A stretch of 40,568 nucleotides of DNA from DASVAL01 sp035649575 (GTDB taxonomy: Bacteria > Planctomycetota > UBA1135 > UBA2386): the NCBI GenBank assembly GCA_035649575.1, contig DASRJH010000257.1:1-40568 (forward strand). The letters run 5' to 3'. The notes below the pieces were generated by a model. The model worked only from the letters and a program-made list of their open reading frames with translations, did no database searches and had not been told where the DNA came from. The first letter of the stretch is position 1; each line of letters begins with the position of its first letter. A program made the translations under genes and the position numbers. Positions 8,356-18,078 of the stretch are shown here, in pieces.

Positions 8356-8606
8356 GTCGCTCCTTGTGTTGGTTGCCGACCTCGTGAAGACCTAACGGCG
8401 GCACGTTACACAGGAGCTGTGACTCCGGCGGCGGTCTGGCGCGCCTGGCCTGCCGCATTCTGTCCGCGAGTGGGGAACTGTGCTAGCCTCCCGCCACCCC
8501 ACGGCACCGGACGCTCGGGGCTCGCCCCGTGGTCCGCGCACACATCCGCTCGATGCGCTACGCTCGACCCACGCGAACCCGGCCGCAGGCTTCCGTTCCG
8601 GGCGCA
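8356..8606. promoter_or_regulatory. Divergent intergenic region
   Basis: About 250 bases separate the Tat-signal gene (-) from the TonB receptor (+). A GTGCTAG with an extended -10 look (TGCTAGCCT, 8481-8489) lies 118 nt before the preferred receptor start. In-frame starts further upstream (GTG 8529, ATG 8553) would use part of this region as coding sequence. No other element was recognised. Confidence 0.3.
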
Positions 8607-10721
8607 ATGGCGCGGCACGCGGGGCGCGCGGCGCTGGTGCTCGCCGCGGCTGGTTGCGAGATGCCGGAACGGCGAATGCAGGAGCCGGGTCGACTGCCCG
8701 ACCTCGTCGTCACCGCGCCGCCGGATCCCGAGTCGATCCTCGCGCCCGCGCAGGCCAACTCGACGGTCGAGCCGCGGACCATCCGCGAGCGCATGCCGCA
8801 GACCACGCCGGACGTCCTCGACCAGGAGCTCGGCGTCGTCGTGCAGAAGACCAACCAGGGCGGTGGTTCGCCGGTCGTGCGCGGCCGCACCGGCAAGGAG
8901 ACGCTGCTCTTGATCGACGGGCAGCGGTTCAACGACGCGACGTTCCGGCGCAACACGCAGTATCTGAACACGATCGACATCGGCGCCGTCGACCGCATCG
9001 AGGTCGTGCGCGGGCCTGCATCCGTGCTGCACGGCTCGGATGCGATGGGCGGCTCCGTCAACGTGATCACGTCCCGCCGCGACCCGACCGGCACCGACGC
9101 GATCGGCGGCCACGCGGTCGGCAAGTTCGAGTCGGCCAACCTCGGACTCGTGGGGCGGCTCGGGCTGGACGCCGAAGTCGGCGGCTTCGGCTTCACCGCG
9201 GGCTCCACATACAAGCGGCTCGACGACCTGCGCGCCGGCAGTCACGGCAATCCGATCGGCGCCGTCGACATCGACGGCCGGCAGGTTCCGACTGCCTACG
9301 ACGAGATCGACTTCGACTTCAGCGTGACCACACGCCTCAACAGCACGGACACCATCGACTTCCTGGTCCTCTACAGCCGGCAGGAGGACGTGCCGCGCAG
9401 CGACGTGCTGATCGCCAACGAGAACCAGCCCGTGCCGCCGGACCTCGTGCGCGACTTCGACCCGCAGGTGATGCGCTGGTACCAAGCGCGCTTCCGGCAC
9501 GTGAACCCGGGCCTGCTGCTCGAGCGCCTCGACGTGACGCTGACCTTCAACAACCCCGAGGAGGTGCGCAAGCGCGTCCAGACCTCGTCGCCGCAGGTCA
9601 TGACGGTCGAGGAGGACGAGAGCGTGATCCCGGGCATGCGCGCGCAGGCGACGTTCGCCGTCGCTGGCAAGCACCACGTCGTGACGGGGATCGAAGCGAA
9701 CCACCAGACGGTCCACTCGAGCCGCTACCGGGTCGACAGCGTGGCCGGCACCGTGACGCCCCAGGCCGGCCGGTTCCCGGACGATGCCGTCTACGCCAGC
9801 TACGGCGTCTACGTGCAGGACGAATGCGAGGTCGCCGACGGCTGGACGTGGACCAACGGGCTGCGCTGGTCCGCGTGCTACACGAAGTTCGACCTCGGCG
9901 GGTTGACCGTCGGCCCGGCCGGCCCGTTCGGCGAGTTGTCGGAGACCTTCAGCGATTGGACGTTCGCCACCGCGCTCAGCGTGCGGCTCGACGAGCATAC
10001 GCACGCCTACGGTTCGTTCAGCAAGGGCTTCCGCGCGCCGAACCTCGACGACCTCGCCGTCCTCGGCGACTTCTCCTCGGGCGAACGCATTCCCAACCTC
10101 GACGTCGACCCGGAGACCGTGCTCGTGCCCGAGATCGGGCTGAAGCACCGCTCGGCCCGGTTCCGCGGCGAGTGTTGCACGGCCGTCGCCTTCTACGACG
10201 ACCTGCTCGACAGTGTCTTCGCGTTCTCACAGGGCGGCACGGACTTCTTCGTCGTCGACAACATCGGCCGCGCGACCATCTGGTCGGCCGAGGTGGGGGG
10301 CGCGTGGGTCGCGTCCGAGTCGGACGGGCTGATGCCCGAGCATTCGATCTACGCGCAGGCGTTCGGGAACATCGGCCACAACTCGACGGCCAACGAACCG
10401 GTCAGCAAGGTCCCGCCGCCGCAGGCGGAGGTCGGATGGCGGCTCGACGCAGCCGATGGCTCGTGGTTCGCGCAGGCCTACTGCGTCGTCGCGATGCCGC
10501 AGAACCGGCTCTCGGCCGCCGATCGCGCCGACCCGCGCTTCTCGGTCGACGGCACGTCCGGTTGGTGGACGGTGAACGTGCGCAGCGGTCTGCCGCTCGA
10601 CGATGGCGTCCGGTTGACGATGGGGATCGAGAACATGTTCGACCAGCGCTACCGCGTGCACGGGTCGGGCATCGACGCGCCCGGCTTCAACGCGGTCGTG
10701 CAGATGGAGATCGAGTTCTGA
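8607..10721 (+). CDS. TonB-dependent outer-membrane receptor
   Basis: The protein of 704 residues carries a plug domain (about 45-165, with VVRGRTGKETLLLIDGQRFN and IEVVRGPASVLHGSDAMGGSVNVIT) and a 22-strand-type barrel that ends in phenylalanine (VVQMEIEF), the usual barrel closing signal. A TonB box-like DLVVTA is at 32-37. The start at ATG 8607 gives a short signal MARHAGRAALVLAAAG ending at C17, which looks like a lipobox although position -3 is Ala rather than Leu; GTG 8529 is the longer alternative. Receptors of this class import ferric chelates, cobalamin, sugars or other scarce ligands. The plug resembles the vitamin B12/heme/iron group. No ExbB, ExbD, TonB or ABC importer lies next to it, so the ligand remains unknown. 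Confidence 0.92.
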   Translation: MARHAGRAALVLAAAGCEMPERRMQEPGRLPDLVVTAPPDPESILAPAQANSTVEPRTIRERMPQTTPDVLDQELGVVVQKTNQGGGSPVVRGRTGKETLLLIDGQRFNDATFRRNTQYLNTIDIGAVDRIEVVRGPASVLHGSDAMGGSVNVITSRRDPTGTDAIGGHAVGKFESANLGLVGRLGLDAEVGGFGFTAGSTYKRLDDLRAGSHGNPIGAVDIDGRQVPTAYDEIDFDFSVTTRLNSTDTIDFLVLYSRQEDVPRSDVLIANENQPVPPDLVRDFDPQVMRWYQARFRHVNPGLLLERLDVTLTFNNPEEVRKRVQTSSPQVMTVEEDESVIPGMRAQATFAVAGKHHVVTGIEANHQTVHSSRYRVDSVAGTVTPQAGRFPDDAVYASYGVYVQDECEVADGWTWTNGLRWSACYTKFDLGGLTVGPAGPFGELSETFSDWTFATALSVRLDEHTHAYGSFSKGFRAPNLDDLAVLGDFSSGERIPNLDVDPETVLVPEIGLKHRSARFRGECCTAVAFYDDLLDSVFAFSQGGTDFFVVDNIGRATIWSAEVGGAWVASESDGLMPEHSIYAQAFGNIGHNSTANEPVSKVPPPQAEVGWRLDAADGSWFAQAYCVVAMPQNRLSAADRADPRFSVDGTSGWWTVNVRSGLPLDDGVRLTMGIENMFDQRYRVHGSGIDAPGFNAVVQMEIEF

Positions 10722-10919
10722 TCCGACGGCTGCTCGTGGTTCCGTTCCCGGTGGACACCTCGAGAAGCGCGTTCCCGGGCCGCGGGCTCAGGTAAACCCT
10801 GGATCAGCGGCCACTCGGGGTCTTTGTAGGATCCACCGCAGGCCCGCCCTCGGCTCTCCTTGCATGAGGCGCGATCGACCATTCTCCAGCGTCCCCGGCC
10901 CGGATCGCGGTCGAAGCTC

Positions 10920-12134
10920 GTGAAGCGCAGCGCACGTGCTCGCGCCGGACCACTTGCCTGTGTGATCGGCGACATCAGTCTGGTCCGCGCCTTGGGGATG
11001 CGCGGATTGCCGGTCGCGGTGGTGACCGAGGACCGCAGCGCCAAGTGTACGCGCTCCCGCTACTGCCGGACCGTCGTCACTACGCCCGGCTGGATGACCG
11101 AACCGGACGGCGCGATCGCCGCCTTGATCGCATGGGCAAAATGGCAGCCCGCGCCGCCCGTCCTCTTCTATCAGGGAGATCACGACCTGCTGGCGGTATC
11201 GCGCGCCCGGGAACGGCTGGCGCGCTGCTTCCGGTTCGTCCTGCCGGACCAGGAACTGGTCGAGGACCTGGTCGACAAACGGCGGTTCGCGGCGCTGGCC
11301 GACCGACGCGGGCTGCCCGTGCCCGACACCATGACGATTCCCGAGGGCAGCAACGCAGCCGATGTGCTGCAGCGGTGGCATCGTTTTCCGTGCGTGTTGA
11401 AGCCTGCGATCCGCAGCAACTGGTACGAGCTCATCAGCAGCCATCAGAAGGCGCTGCGCATCGAGACGCGGACCGAACTGGAGCTCCTGCTGCGCCGGTT
11501 CGAAGCCGACATCGCGCGGTTCCTGCTCCAGGAGTGCATCGAGGGCGGCGAAGAGAACCTCCTGAGCTACCACGCGTACGTGCGACCGGGGGGTGAGATC
11601 GTCGCCGAGTTCACCGGACGCAAGATCCGGACGTCACCGATGCGCTACGGTTTGTCGACCTACGTGGAGATCACGGACGATGACGAGGTTCGGCGGCTTG
11701 GCCGTGAGACGATCGAGAAGCTCGGCTTTTCGGGTGTCCTCAAGATCGACTGCAAGCGCGACGCTGGCAACGGGCGGCTCTACATGCTGGAGATCAACCC
11801 CCGCTTCAACCTCTGGCACCATCCCGCAACGGTGGCTGGCGTCGGCATCCCCGAAGCGGTGTACTGGGATTGCGTGGCGCCCGATCGGGTGAAGCCGATG
11901 CGGCCGGCCAGGAAGGGCGTGCGCTGGATGGTTCCGATTTCGGACTTCAAGGCCTCGAGGGAATACCGCGCCGCCGGCCAGCTCTCGCGCGCTCGGTGGC
12001 TGTTCGAGCTCCTGACGGTCGACGTCAACGAGGGGTTCCGGATCGGGGATCCCTTCCCCGTGCTGGCCGACCTCGCCAAACTGCTCAAACGCTTGATCTT
12101 CCGGGCCGCACCGAAGGCCGGTCCGACGACATGA
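10920..12134 (+). CDS. ATP-grasp enzyme (carboxylate ligase type)
   Basis: The protein of 404 residues has a Rossmann-like N-terminal domain (ACVIGDISLVRALGMRGLPV) and an ATP-grasp core. The signatures are the ATP-lysine region CVLKPAIRSNWYE, the FLLQECIEGGEEN strand and the metal site LEINPRFNLWHHP. ATP-grasp enzymes join a carboxylate to an amine or thiol through an acyl phosphate. This subtype, resembling carbamoyl-phosphate-synthase-like ligases, often lies in surface glycan or secondary metabolite clusters. GTG 10920 is chosen; TTG 10860 is a longer alternative without a ribosome-binding site. It overlaps the metallophosphoesterase by ATGA, so the two products probably act on the same pathway. 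The substrate is unknown. Confidence 0.85.
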   Translation: MKRSARARAGPLACVIGDISLVRALGMRGLPVAVVTEDRSAKCTRSRYCRTVVTTPGWMTEPDGAIAALIAWAKWQPAPPVLFYQGDHDLLAVSRARERLARCFRFVLPDQELVEDLVDKRRFAALADRRGLPVPDTMTIPEGSNAADVLQRWHRFPCVLKPAIRSNWYELISSHQKALRIETRTELELLLRRFEADIARFLLQECIEGGEENLLSYHAYVRPGGEIVAEFTGRKIRTSPMRYGLSTYVEITDDDEVRRLGRETIEKLGFSGVLKIDCKRDAGNGRLYMLEINPRFNLWHHPATVAGVGIPEAVYWDCVAPDRVKPMRPARKGVRWMVPISDFKASREYRAAGQLSRARWLFELLTVDVNEGFRIGDPFPVLADLAKLLKRLIFRAAPKAGPTT

Positions 12135-12949
12135 GACTCGCGCTGATCTCGGACATCCACGGCAACCTCGAAGCGCTGGACACGGTGCTCGAGGACATCG
12201 ACGCGAGAACTCCCGGCGCGCGCATCGTGTGCGCCGGCGACATCGTCGGCTATGGACCCGATCCCGACGCGTGTGTCGATCGCCTGCGGTCGCGCGGCAT
12301 TCCGTGCGTCATGGGCAACCACGAGGAGATGGTCCTGGGCCGGCGGAACTTCTCGCGTTGCGTCCACGCGGGCATCACGGCCGCGGTGTGGACGCGACGG
12401 GAGATCTCGGCCGCGACACGGGGATTCCTGGAGAGGCTGCCGCGCTGCGTAGAAGCGGCTCCCGGTGTCATCGTCTGCCACGGCGATCTCGCGGATGCCG
12501 ACACCTACGTCAGCGACGCGGAAAGGGCCGACGACGCAATCGCACAGCTCCATGCCTCCTGGCCGGATGCCCGAACGCTCGTCTGTGGCCACACGCATCA
12601 CGCCGCCTTGTATTCGCAGACGACCGGCTTCGAGCGCGTGTCAGTTCCTGGCGACCGGGAGCTGCACGCTGGCATGGTCTACGTCGTGAACCCGGGCGCC
12701 GTGGGCCAGTCCCGTGCCGGTGCGCCGCTGGCCTGCTACGCGGTCCTCGACTCCCGGGGCGCGTCCGTATCGTTCCGAGCGCTGGCCTACGACCATCGCA
12801 CCACGATCGCCAAGATGTGCCGAGCCGGCCTGGTGCCCAGCGTGGTCCTGCAGAGACCGACGGGGATCTGGCGCTACATCGAGTCGTGGAAGCGCCGGTG
12901 GGCGCGCTATTGGGCGGAACGCGCACCGACCGGCGGCAACGGGACGTGA
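12131..12949 (+). CDS. Calcineurin-like metallophosphoesterase
   Basis: The protein of 272 residues opens with MRLALISDIHGNLEAL (metal ligands in DIHGN), followed by CAGDIVGYGPDP (GD), MGNHEE (GNHE), an isolated VCHGD and CGHTHH (GHTH). All five metal-binding motifs of the MPP superfamily are present in order, so it should be an active dimetal phosphoesterase. Closest in pattern are the small YfcE/MJ0936-like phosphodiesterases with a YGPDPDAC motif. The ATG is inside the ATP-grasp stop region, giving tight coupling. The last 45 residues are basic and Trp-rich (IESWKRRWARYW) and may bind a membrane or nucleic acid. The substrate is unknown. Confidence 0.92.
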   Translation: MRLALISDIHGNLEALDTVLEDIDARTPGARIVCAGDIVGYGPDPDACVDRLRSRGIPCVMGNHEEMVLGRRNFSRCVHAGITAAVWTRREISAATRGFLERLPRCVEAAPGVIVCHGDLADADTYVSDAERADDAIAQLHASWPDARTLVCGHTHHAALYSQTTGFERVSVPGDRELHAGMVYVVNPGAVGQSRAGAPLACYAVLDSRGASVSFRALAYDHRTTIAKMCRAGLVPSVVLQRPTGIWRYIESWKRRWARYWAERAPTGGNGT

Positions 12950-13064
12950 TCGACCACTCCGGTCGCGTCACCCGTGTGGTCTGCGTGCAGCGCAGGCACT
13001 AATGTACTGGGCCCCTCTTCGCCGCACCTGCATCGAGCACGCGTGCCGGCGCCCAGGTTCACCG

Positions 13065-15101
13065 ATGGGACTGTTCGATTTCTTCAAGAAGAAGCCCGCC
13101 CACGGGGCGACTCCGTCCTCGACACCACCGCCGCCGCCGCCTTCGCCCACGGAGAAGTCCGAGGCGCCAACCGTCGTGAGTGCCCAAGCGTCCAAGCCGG
13201 CGCCCGCGCCAGCGAGCGCCGCTGCCGACAAACCCGAGCCGGCCCCGTTCGTCGAAGCGACCGACGCGTTCGGTCGCCGCGTTCGTCTCCCGCGCGACGA
13301 GTACAAGAAGAACGTGCTGCCCGAGCTCGTGAAGGCGCACGGCAACGATCCCGACCGGCTCATCGCGGTGATCCTGCAGGCGGTCCGCGACGGCCTGCCC
13401 AGCGAGGTGATCGCAGCGGCGAACCGCCTCACGGTCATCGACAAGGACGTCGATCGTGCGCTGTCGGTGCTCGGCGTCGTGCTGCGCGACGCGGGCGAGC
13501 TCGACGCCGCCGAGTCGACGATGCAGGAATTGCTGCACAAGCGCCCCGACTCGCCGAACGCGCGGGTCGGCCTCGCGATGCTCGCGGAGAAGCGCGGCCA
13601 TGCGTCGCGCGCCGAAGAACTGCTCTGGCAGGCCCTGCAGAAGGACTGCAACCACGCCGATGCCGTGCATTGTCTGCTGCAGCTGCGCCACCGCGCCGTC
13701 GGCGACGCGGGCTACCGCGCCGAGATCGAGAAGATCGCGGCGCTGCCGGGTTCTTGGCGCGCGCAGCTCTGGCTCGCGCGGCTGTCGCTCAAGGATGGTC
13801 GCACGGACGAGGCATCCACGATCTACCGCGACGTGATGGCGCGCGCCGGCTCGGAATCGGACGCGCTCGTCATGGCGAGCGGCGACCTCGTGTCGGGCCA
13901 TCACCACGCGTTGCTGCAGGAACTGATCGTGCCGCGCTTCCAACCGGGCAGACACCATCCGCACGTGGGCCTGGCACTGCTGCACCATTTCCTGCAGACG
14001 CAGGACGTGAGCGCCGGGACCGCCTTGCTGCACCAGATGCACCTGCACTACGGGCACCTCGTCGCGGAGCCGCTGCAACCGTTCACGGGGGAGTTCGACC
14101 GGATCCGCATGCAGATGCTGCCGCCGCCGCCCGCGCTGTCGCCGCAGGCGCGCGTCGGGCTCTACCGGATGGACCGTCCGATCTGGTATGCGGGCCTCGA
14201 GGACCCGCAGTGGTTGCTGCCCAAGAAGGGGGCCGACTGCAGACAGGTGCTGCTCATGGCGCTCGCCGTCGATGGCCAGCCGAGCCTGCCGCCCGGTCGC
14301 GAGGACGAGCTCGGCCGCCTCACGCGCAGCTTGCCGCTGTTTCTCGCGGAGCACGTGTGGCTCTCGACGCCGCATCGCGGGACGGCCGCGCTGCCGATGG
14401 CCCAACAGGGTGGGTGGGCCGTCATGGGGCGGCCCTGGCCCGAGGAGAGCATTTCGAGCCAGCTCGGCGACGCCGAACGTAGCTCTACGACGCTCGTCAC
14501 GGGCGTGCTGCGCGTCGAAGGCGAGAAGCGCCGCATCGACCTCTGGGCGTTCGATTGTGCCGAGAAGCGGCGCATCGGTCACGCGGCGAGCGAGGGCACG
14601 ATGCCGGAGCTCGGCCGCATGCTGCTGCAACTCCTGGGTGAACTGTGGCCCGCCATCGGCGGCCCGGTGGGCCACAAGCCGCCGGTCGGCGACGAGGCCT
14701 TCTGGCATCGCTACGCCGACGGCCTGGGCCAGCACGCCGCGCTCGTGGTCACGCAGGCCGGCGGCCTGCCGAAGGACCGCCTCTACGGTGAACGCTATAT
14801 CGTGCAGTGGCTGCAGGGCACGGCGTTGCAGGAACCGCGATGGCAGCCCGGGTTCTGGCTCTATGCCTCCGCGCTCGGCGTGCTGCGGCAGCTCGGTTCG
14901 CTGGTGCCGAAGGAACAGGCCCGCATCGTCGCGCAGATCTTCCGCCAGTCGCCGCCCGACAGCGCGTTCGCTCGGTTGGCAGTCGTGCCGCTGCGCGCGT
15001 GTGGGCTCGACGGCATGTGGCGGGAACGGCGCGCGGAGATCGTCGCGGCTGCGGGCGGCGACGCCGTCTATGCGGCGTGGCTGCAGCGCGCCGAAGCCTG
15101 A
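13065..15101 (+). CDS. TPR-containing protein with a conserved-looking C-terminal half
   Basis: The protein of 678 residues starts MGLFDFFKKKP. A proline/alanine-rich linker follows (about 14-62), then helical tetratricopeptide-like repeats (about 105-240, for example AGELDAAESTMQELLHKRPD and AEKRGHASRAEELLWQALQK). The C-terminal half is a mixed alpha/beta region with many Trp and aromatic residues that I do not recognise. There is no signal peptide, so it is probably cytoplasmic, and the linker suggests a flexible tether. TPR modules mediate protein-protein contacts; no partner can be named from the context. Two unrelated secreted-protein genes follow. Confidence 0.8.
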   Translation: MGLFDFFKKKPAHGATPSSTPPPPPPSPTEKSEAPTVVSAQASKPAPAPASAAADKPEPAPFVEATDAFGRRVRLPRDEYKKNVLPELVKAHGNDPDRLIAVILQAVRDGLPSEVIAAANRLTVIDKDVDRALSVLGVVLRDAGELDAAESTMQELLHKRPDSPNARVGLAMLAEKRGHASRAEELLWQALQKDCNHADAVHCLLQLRHRAVGDAGYRAEIEKIAALPGSWRAQLWLARLSLKDGRTDEASTIYRDVMARAGSESDALVMASGDLVSGHHHALLQELIVPRFQPGRHHPHVGLALLHHFLQTQDVSAGTALLHQMHLHYGHLVAEPLQPFTGEFDRIRMQMLPPPPALSPQARVGLYRMDRPIWYAGLEDPQWLLPKKGADCRQVLLMALAVDGQPSLPPGREDELGRLTRSLPLFLAEHVWLSTPHRGTAALPMAQQGGWAVMGRPWPEESISSQLGDAERSSTTLVTGVLRVEGEKRRIDLWAFDCAEKRRIGHAASEGTMPELGRMLLQLLGELWPAIGGPVGHKPPVGDEAFWHRYADGLGQHAALVVTQAGGLPKDRLYGERYIVQWLQGTALQEPRWQPGFWLYASALGVLRQLGSLVPKEQARIVAQIFRQSPPDSAFARLAVVPLRACGLDGMWRERRAEIVAAAGGDAVYAAWLQRAEA

Positions 15102-15365
15102 CGATAGTGAGAAAGCGCCGCGGTCGACGCGTTCGCAGCCGCCCTGCCTCGTCCAGCTGCGGCGAACGTCGTCGATGAACCGGACGTGATCTCGCTGATC
15201 GGAGTCGCGCTGTTGCGCGCTGGTTGGAACGTGCAACCCGCGATCCTCGCGCAACCGTGTCTCGTCATCGCCGCCGCGGCTGGCTGCACCAATTCCCACC
15301 GCCCGTGTGACCAGCCACGCAGTTCGATCTATCCTCGGCGTCGGACCGATCCCCGTAGGAGTTGC
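15102..15365. other. Intergenic region before the secreted multi-domain protein
   Basis: About 264 bases with no supported gene. A good ribosome-binding site (AGGAG, 15357-15361) lies at its end. TCTATCCT around 15329-15336 could be a -10 element but has no clear -35 partner. Confidence 0.35.
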
Positions 15366-17654
15366 ATGCTCGCCGCGCCGCTGCCCTTGCTCATCCTCGC
15401 GTTCCTTGCGGGCGCGCCGCGCGCGCAGACTCCGCCCGTCGCCCCCGATCACACCGCAGAGCTAGCCGCGCTGCCTGTGCAACCGGCAGTCGAGCGCGGC
15501 GTGCGCGTGATCGTGCGCGACGCCGCGGGCGAGCTCGTGGCGGGAGCTGATCTCGTGTTCGTCGCATCCGACGATCCGAAGTACCTCGACAGCGCGGCGC
15601 CAGCCGCTGCGGCGTTCCCCGGCGATGAAGTTGCCATGAACGCGTTCCGCTTCGTCGCCGGTGGTGCTGCGCGCTACACGAGCGACGAACGCGGCGTCGC
15701 CGCGATCGCGCGCCGCAGCGGCCGCGTCCTGGCCTGGAAGGACGGTCGCTTCGCAGCCGCAGCGCTGCAGGTCGAGGAGGGCCTGCCTTCCCCACGGGTC
15801 AGCCTCACGCTCGCCGAGCCGCTCACACTGACCGCCGAAGTCATCGACGACAAGGACCAGCCTGTGGCCGGTGTTCCCGTCAGCATCGCCGCACCCGGTT
15901 GGCCGACCCTCCCGCGGCTCGCGACCGACGACAAGGGTCGTGCCGTGTTCCGGCTGTTGAAGGGCCGCGACGCGACCGCCCGCCTGTTGATCGCTTCGAA
16001 CGCACGCATCGAAGCCGCGGTGCCCGCCGATGGCGGCATCGTGCGCCTGCGCCTGCCCGCGTGCGGTGCCGTGCACGCGACGTTCACCGGTGCCTTGCTG
16101 CCCGGCTCGGTGGTGCTGTGGTCGATGCGCACCGGCAGCCGCACCGTCGAGCCGACGACGACCGGGGAACGCGATGCGACCTTCGCGTTCGTCGAGGTCG
16201 GCTACGGCGGCGAAGTGCAGGCCGCCGCCGACTCGTCGACGACGAAAGCACCGACGCCCGAAGTCAAAGCCGGCGCGGTCACGGAAGTCGGACTCGCGCG
16301 GGGCGATGACGGTCGCTGCCTCACCGCGCGCCTGCTCATGCCCGACGGCGTGCCCGCCAGGAAGCACTACGTCCGGGTGATGTGGCAGTACGACCGGGGC
16401 AGTTCCACCAGCGGCGCTACGACGAACGCCGAGGGCTGGCTCGAGATCGAGGTGCCCAAGGGAGCGGCCGGCACGGCCAAGCTGTGCCTCGCGGTGCACG
16501 CCGGCGCGTGGAGCACGCCGGTCGCAGGCGCCATCGACCTCGAAGTCACGGATGCCGAAAAGGGCCGCATCGAGCGCGGCGAGCTGCGCACGACGAAGCC
16601 GCCCGTGGTGCTGACAGGGATCGTCGTCGACACCGCGGATCGCCCGGTTCCCGGCCTCGAGTTGCGCGAGGTGCAGCGGAGCATCCAGGGCACGAAGACG
16701 GACAAGGATGGCCGCTTCCGGATCGCGATGCCTGGCGAGAAGCCGCCGGAACTGACACTCGCGCTGCGCGGACAGCCGTGGTTCTTCACCGACCCGCCGA
16801 GCACGACGCGCAGCTTCCCGACGGATCGAGAGGCTCGCGTCGTGCTGCAGCCTGCGGGTCGTGTTCGCTTCACAGCCGAGGGCCTGCGCGACATTCTGCA
16901 CCCCTTCGCCCTCCGCCTCGAATCGGCGGACGGCACCGGCCTGCGTATCGAGCTGCCGCTGCAGTTCGGTCGCGAGCACCTGCTGCTGCCCGGCGGCCAC
17001 TGGAACGTCCTGATCACGCGCAACGATACCGTGGTGCTCGAGCTGGACAACCTGCGTGTCGATGCCGGGATCGAGGTGCACGACCCGCGCTTCATGGCAT
17101 TCGCGTGGCAGGGGTTCGCATCGCTCGTGACGCTGCACGTCGAGGACGAACAGGGGCGACCGACCGACCAATGCTCGGTGATGATGCAACACCTTGGCTT
17201 CGGCCGGGGCCGGTCCCCGGTCGGCGGCCTGCTGCAGTGCCTCGTCCAGAAGGACGTCGGACGAATCAGCATCGAGCCCAACGACAAGAAGTTCGGCACC
17301 GTGGACCTCGGCGCCGTCAGCGGCGACCAGTACATGCGATTCGGCGCGGGGCCGCGTCTCGCAGTGAACGTCGCGCCACCGCCGAAGCTGCCGTCCGGAG
17401 CGCAGCTGCTGGCGCGGGTCGCGGGACGCGACGAGCCGGTGCCGCTCGACGGCGAGGGCAAGGCAGTCGTGTGGCTCGCGAAGGCCGGCGACTGCGCAGT
17501 GCAGCTCTTGTTGCGGGTTCAGGGCGGCGAGCACGCGCTGCCGGCGCAGCGGTCGGTCGATGTCCCGCTCGGCGGCGCAGTGCTGGCGTTCGCGACGAAT
17601 GCCGAGCTCCAGGCGGCGATCGACGCGCAGGCGGGATCGCGCGCAGACAAGTAG
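15366..17654 (+). CDS. Secreted carboxypeptidase-regulatory-like repeat protein
   Basis: The protein of 762 residues has a signal peptide MLAAPLPLLILAFLAGAPRAQ with cleavage after about residue 20, and a strong AGGAG ribosome-binding site. The mature part contains several Ig-like/transthyretin-like modules with the pattern of carboxypeptidase regulatory domains: for example LTAEVIDDKDQPVAGVPVSI followed by ATDDKGRAVFRLL, and GIVVDTADRPVPGLELREV followed by KTDKDGRFRIAMPG. These modules usually bind calcium or act as spacers in extracellular proteins. There is no catalytic domain and no sorting or outer-membrane anchor visible. Such proteins are abundant in Planctomycetota secretomes (general knowledge). 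The function is unknown. Confidence 0.85.
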   Translation: MLAAPLPLLILAFLAGAPRAQTPPVAPDHTAELAALPVQPAVERGVRVIVRDAAGELVAGADLVFVASDDPKYLDSAAPAAAAFPGDEVAMNAFRFVAGGAARYTSDERGVAAIARRSGRVLAWKDGRFAAAALQVEEGLPSPRVSLTLAEPLTLTAEVIDDKDQPVAGVPVSIAAPGWPTLPRLATDDKGRAVFRLLKGRDATARLLIASNARIEAAVPADGGIVRLRLPACGAVHATFTGALLPGSVVLWSMRTGSRTVEPTTTGERDATFAFVEVGYGGEVQAAADSSTTKAPTPEVKAGAVTEVGLARGDDGRCLTARLLMPDGVPARKHYVRVMWQYDRGSSTSGATTNAEGWLEIEVPKGAAGTAKLCLAVHAGAWSTPVAGAIDLEVTDAEKGRIERGELRTTKPPVVLTGIVVDTADRPVPGLELREVQRSIQGTKTDKDGRFRIAMPGEKPPELTLALRGQPWFFTDPPSTTRSFPTDREARVVLQPAGRVRFTAEGLRDILHPFALRLESADGTGLRIELPLQFGREHLLLPGGHWNVLITRNDTVVLELDNLRVDAGIEVHDPRFMAFAWQGFASLVTLHVEDEQGRPTDQCSVMMQHLGFGRGRSPVGGLLQCLVQKDVGRISIEPNDKKFGTVDLGAVSGDQYMRFGAGPRLAVNVAPPPKLPSGAQLLARVAGRDEPVPLDGEGKAVVWLAKAGDCAVQLLLRVQGGEHALPAQRSVDVPLGGAVLAFATNAELQAAIDAQAGSRADK

Positions 17655-18078
17655 AGCCCGGCTTCACCTGCTCGTGGACCGGTGTTCTGCAGCCGCGTCT
17701 TCAACGTGGTCTTGCGGGCGCCATTGGTCGTGGTTGGCCTCGTCAGTGCCGTGATCGGCGCCGGCATCATCGCCGGCACGCAGCTCGATGTAGTGCTCGG
17801 CGTCGTGCTAGACCGCACGGTCGGCGCGACGATCGGCTGGCGGCCGCCAGGAGGAGCCACGGCATGTGACTCATCGCGGACTTCGTCATGTGGTCCACCG
17901 TGATACCACGTTGCGCGGCGAGGCATCAGGACGCGGATGGTCGCGGAGACGGTGGCGCGCATCGACGCGTTCTTGGGCATCAGCAACGCAAATTCGGAAC
18001 CCACCACTCATCGGCGGGCCAACGGCCGCGTAGCATGGCGCCGGGCGGAAACCACGAGCGAACCATGAACGGAAAACC
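17655..18078. other. Gap with possible gene remnants
   Basis: This 424-base gap holds no convincing intact gene. A GTG-started frame at 17682-17903 encodes 73 residues with one long hydrophobic stretch (LVVVGLVSAVIGAGIIAG) and could be a truncated membrane protein. A GTGCTAG (17805-17811) lies inside it. An AGGAGG precedes an ATG at 17864 that is followed at once by TGA. The last part, about 17970-18000, is less GC-rich. It may be a decayed small gene plus the promoter of the peptidase. Confidence 0.3.

Noticed and set aside
5927..8458. Very long minus-strand frame across the kinase, sigma and Tat-protein genes
   Set aside because: Low-complexity Arg/Ala-rich shadow; the Tat-signal protein in another frame explains this strand.
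12947..13010. Readthrough of the phosphoesterase TGA
   Set aside because: Sequence after it is not protein-like and the protein already has its full family length.
13059..15452. Long minus-strand frame opposite the TPR gene
   Set aside because: Shadow frame, Arg/Gln-rich, no recognisable domain.
17864..17869. ATG followed by TGA after an AGGAGG site, considered as a Sec-containing start
   Set aside because: The continuing frame has no protein-like character and no Cys-related context.
17901..18065. TGA at 17901 followed by an open frame, considered as a fourth selenoprotein
   Set aside because: No recognisable domain on either side; a random open frame is likely at this GC content.
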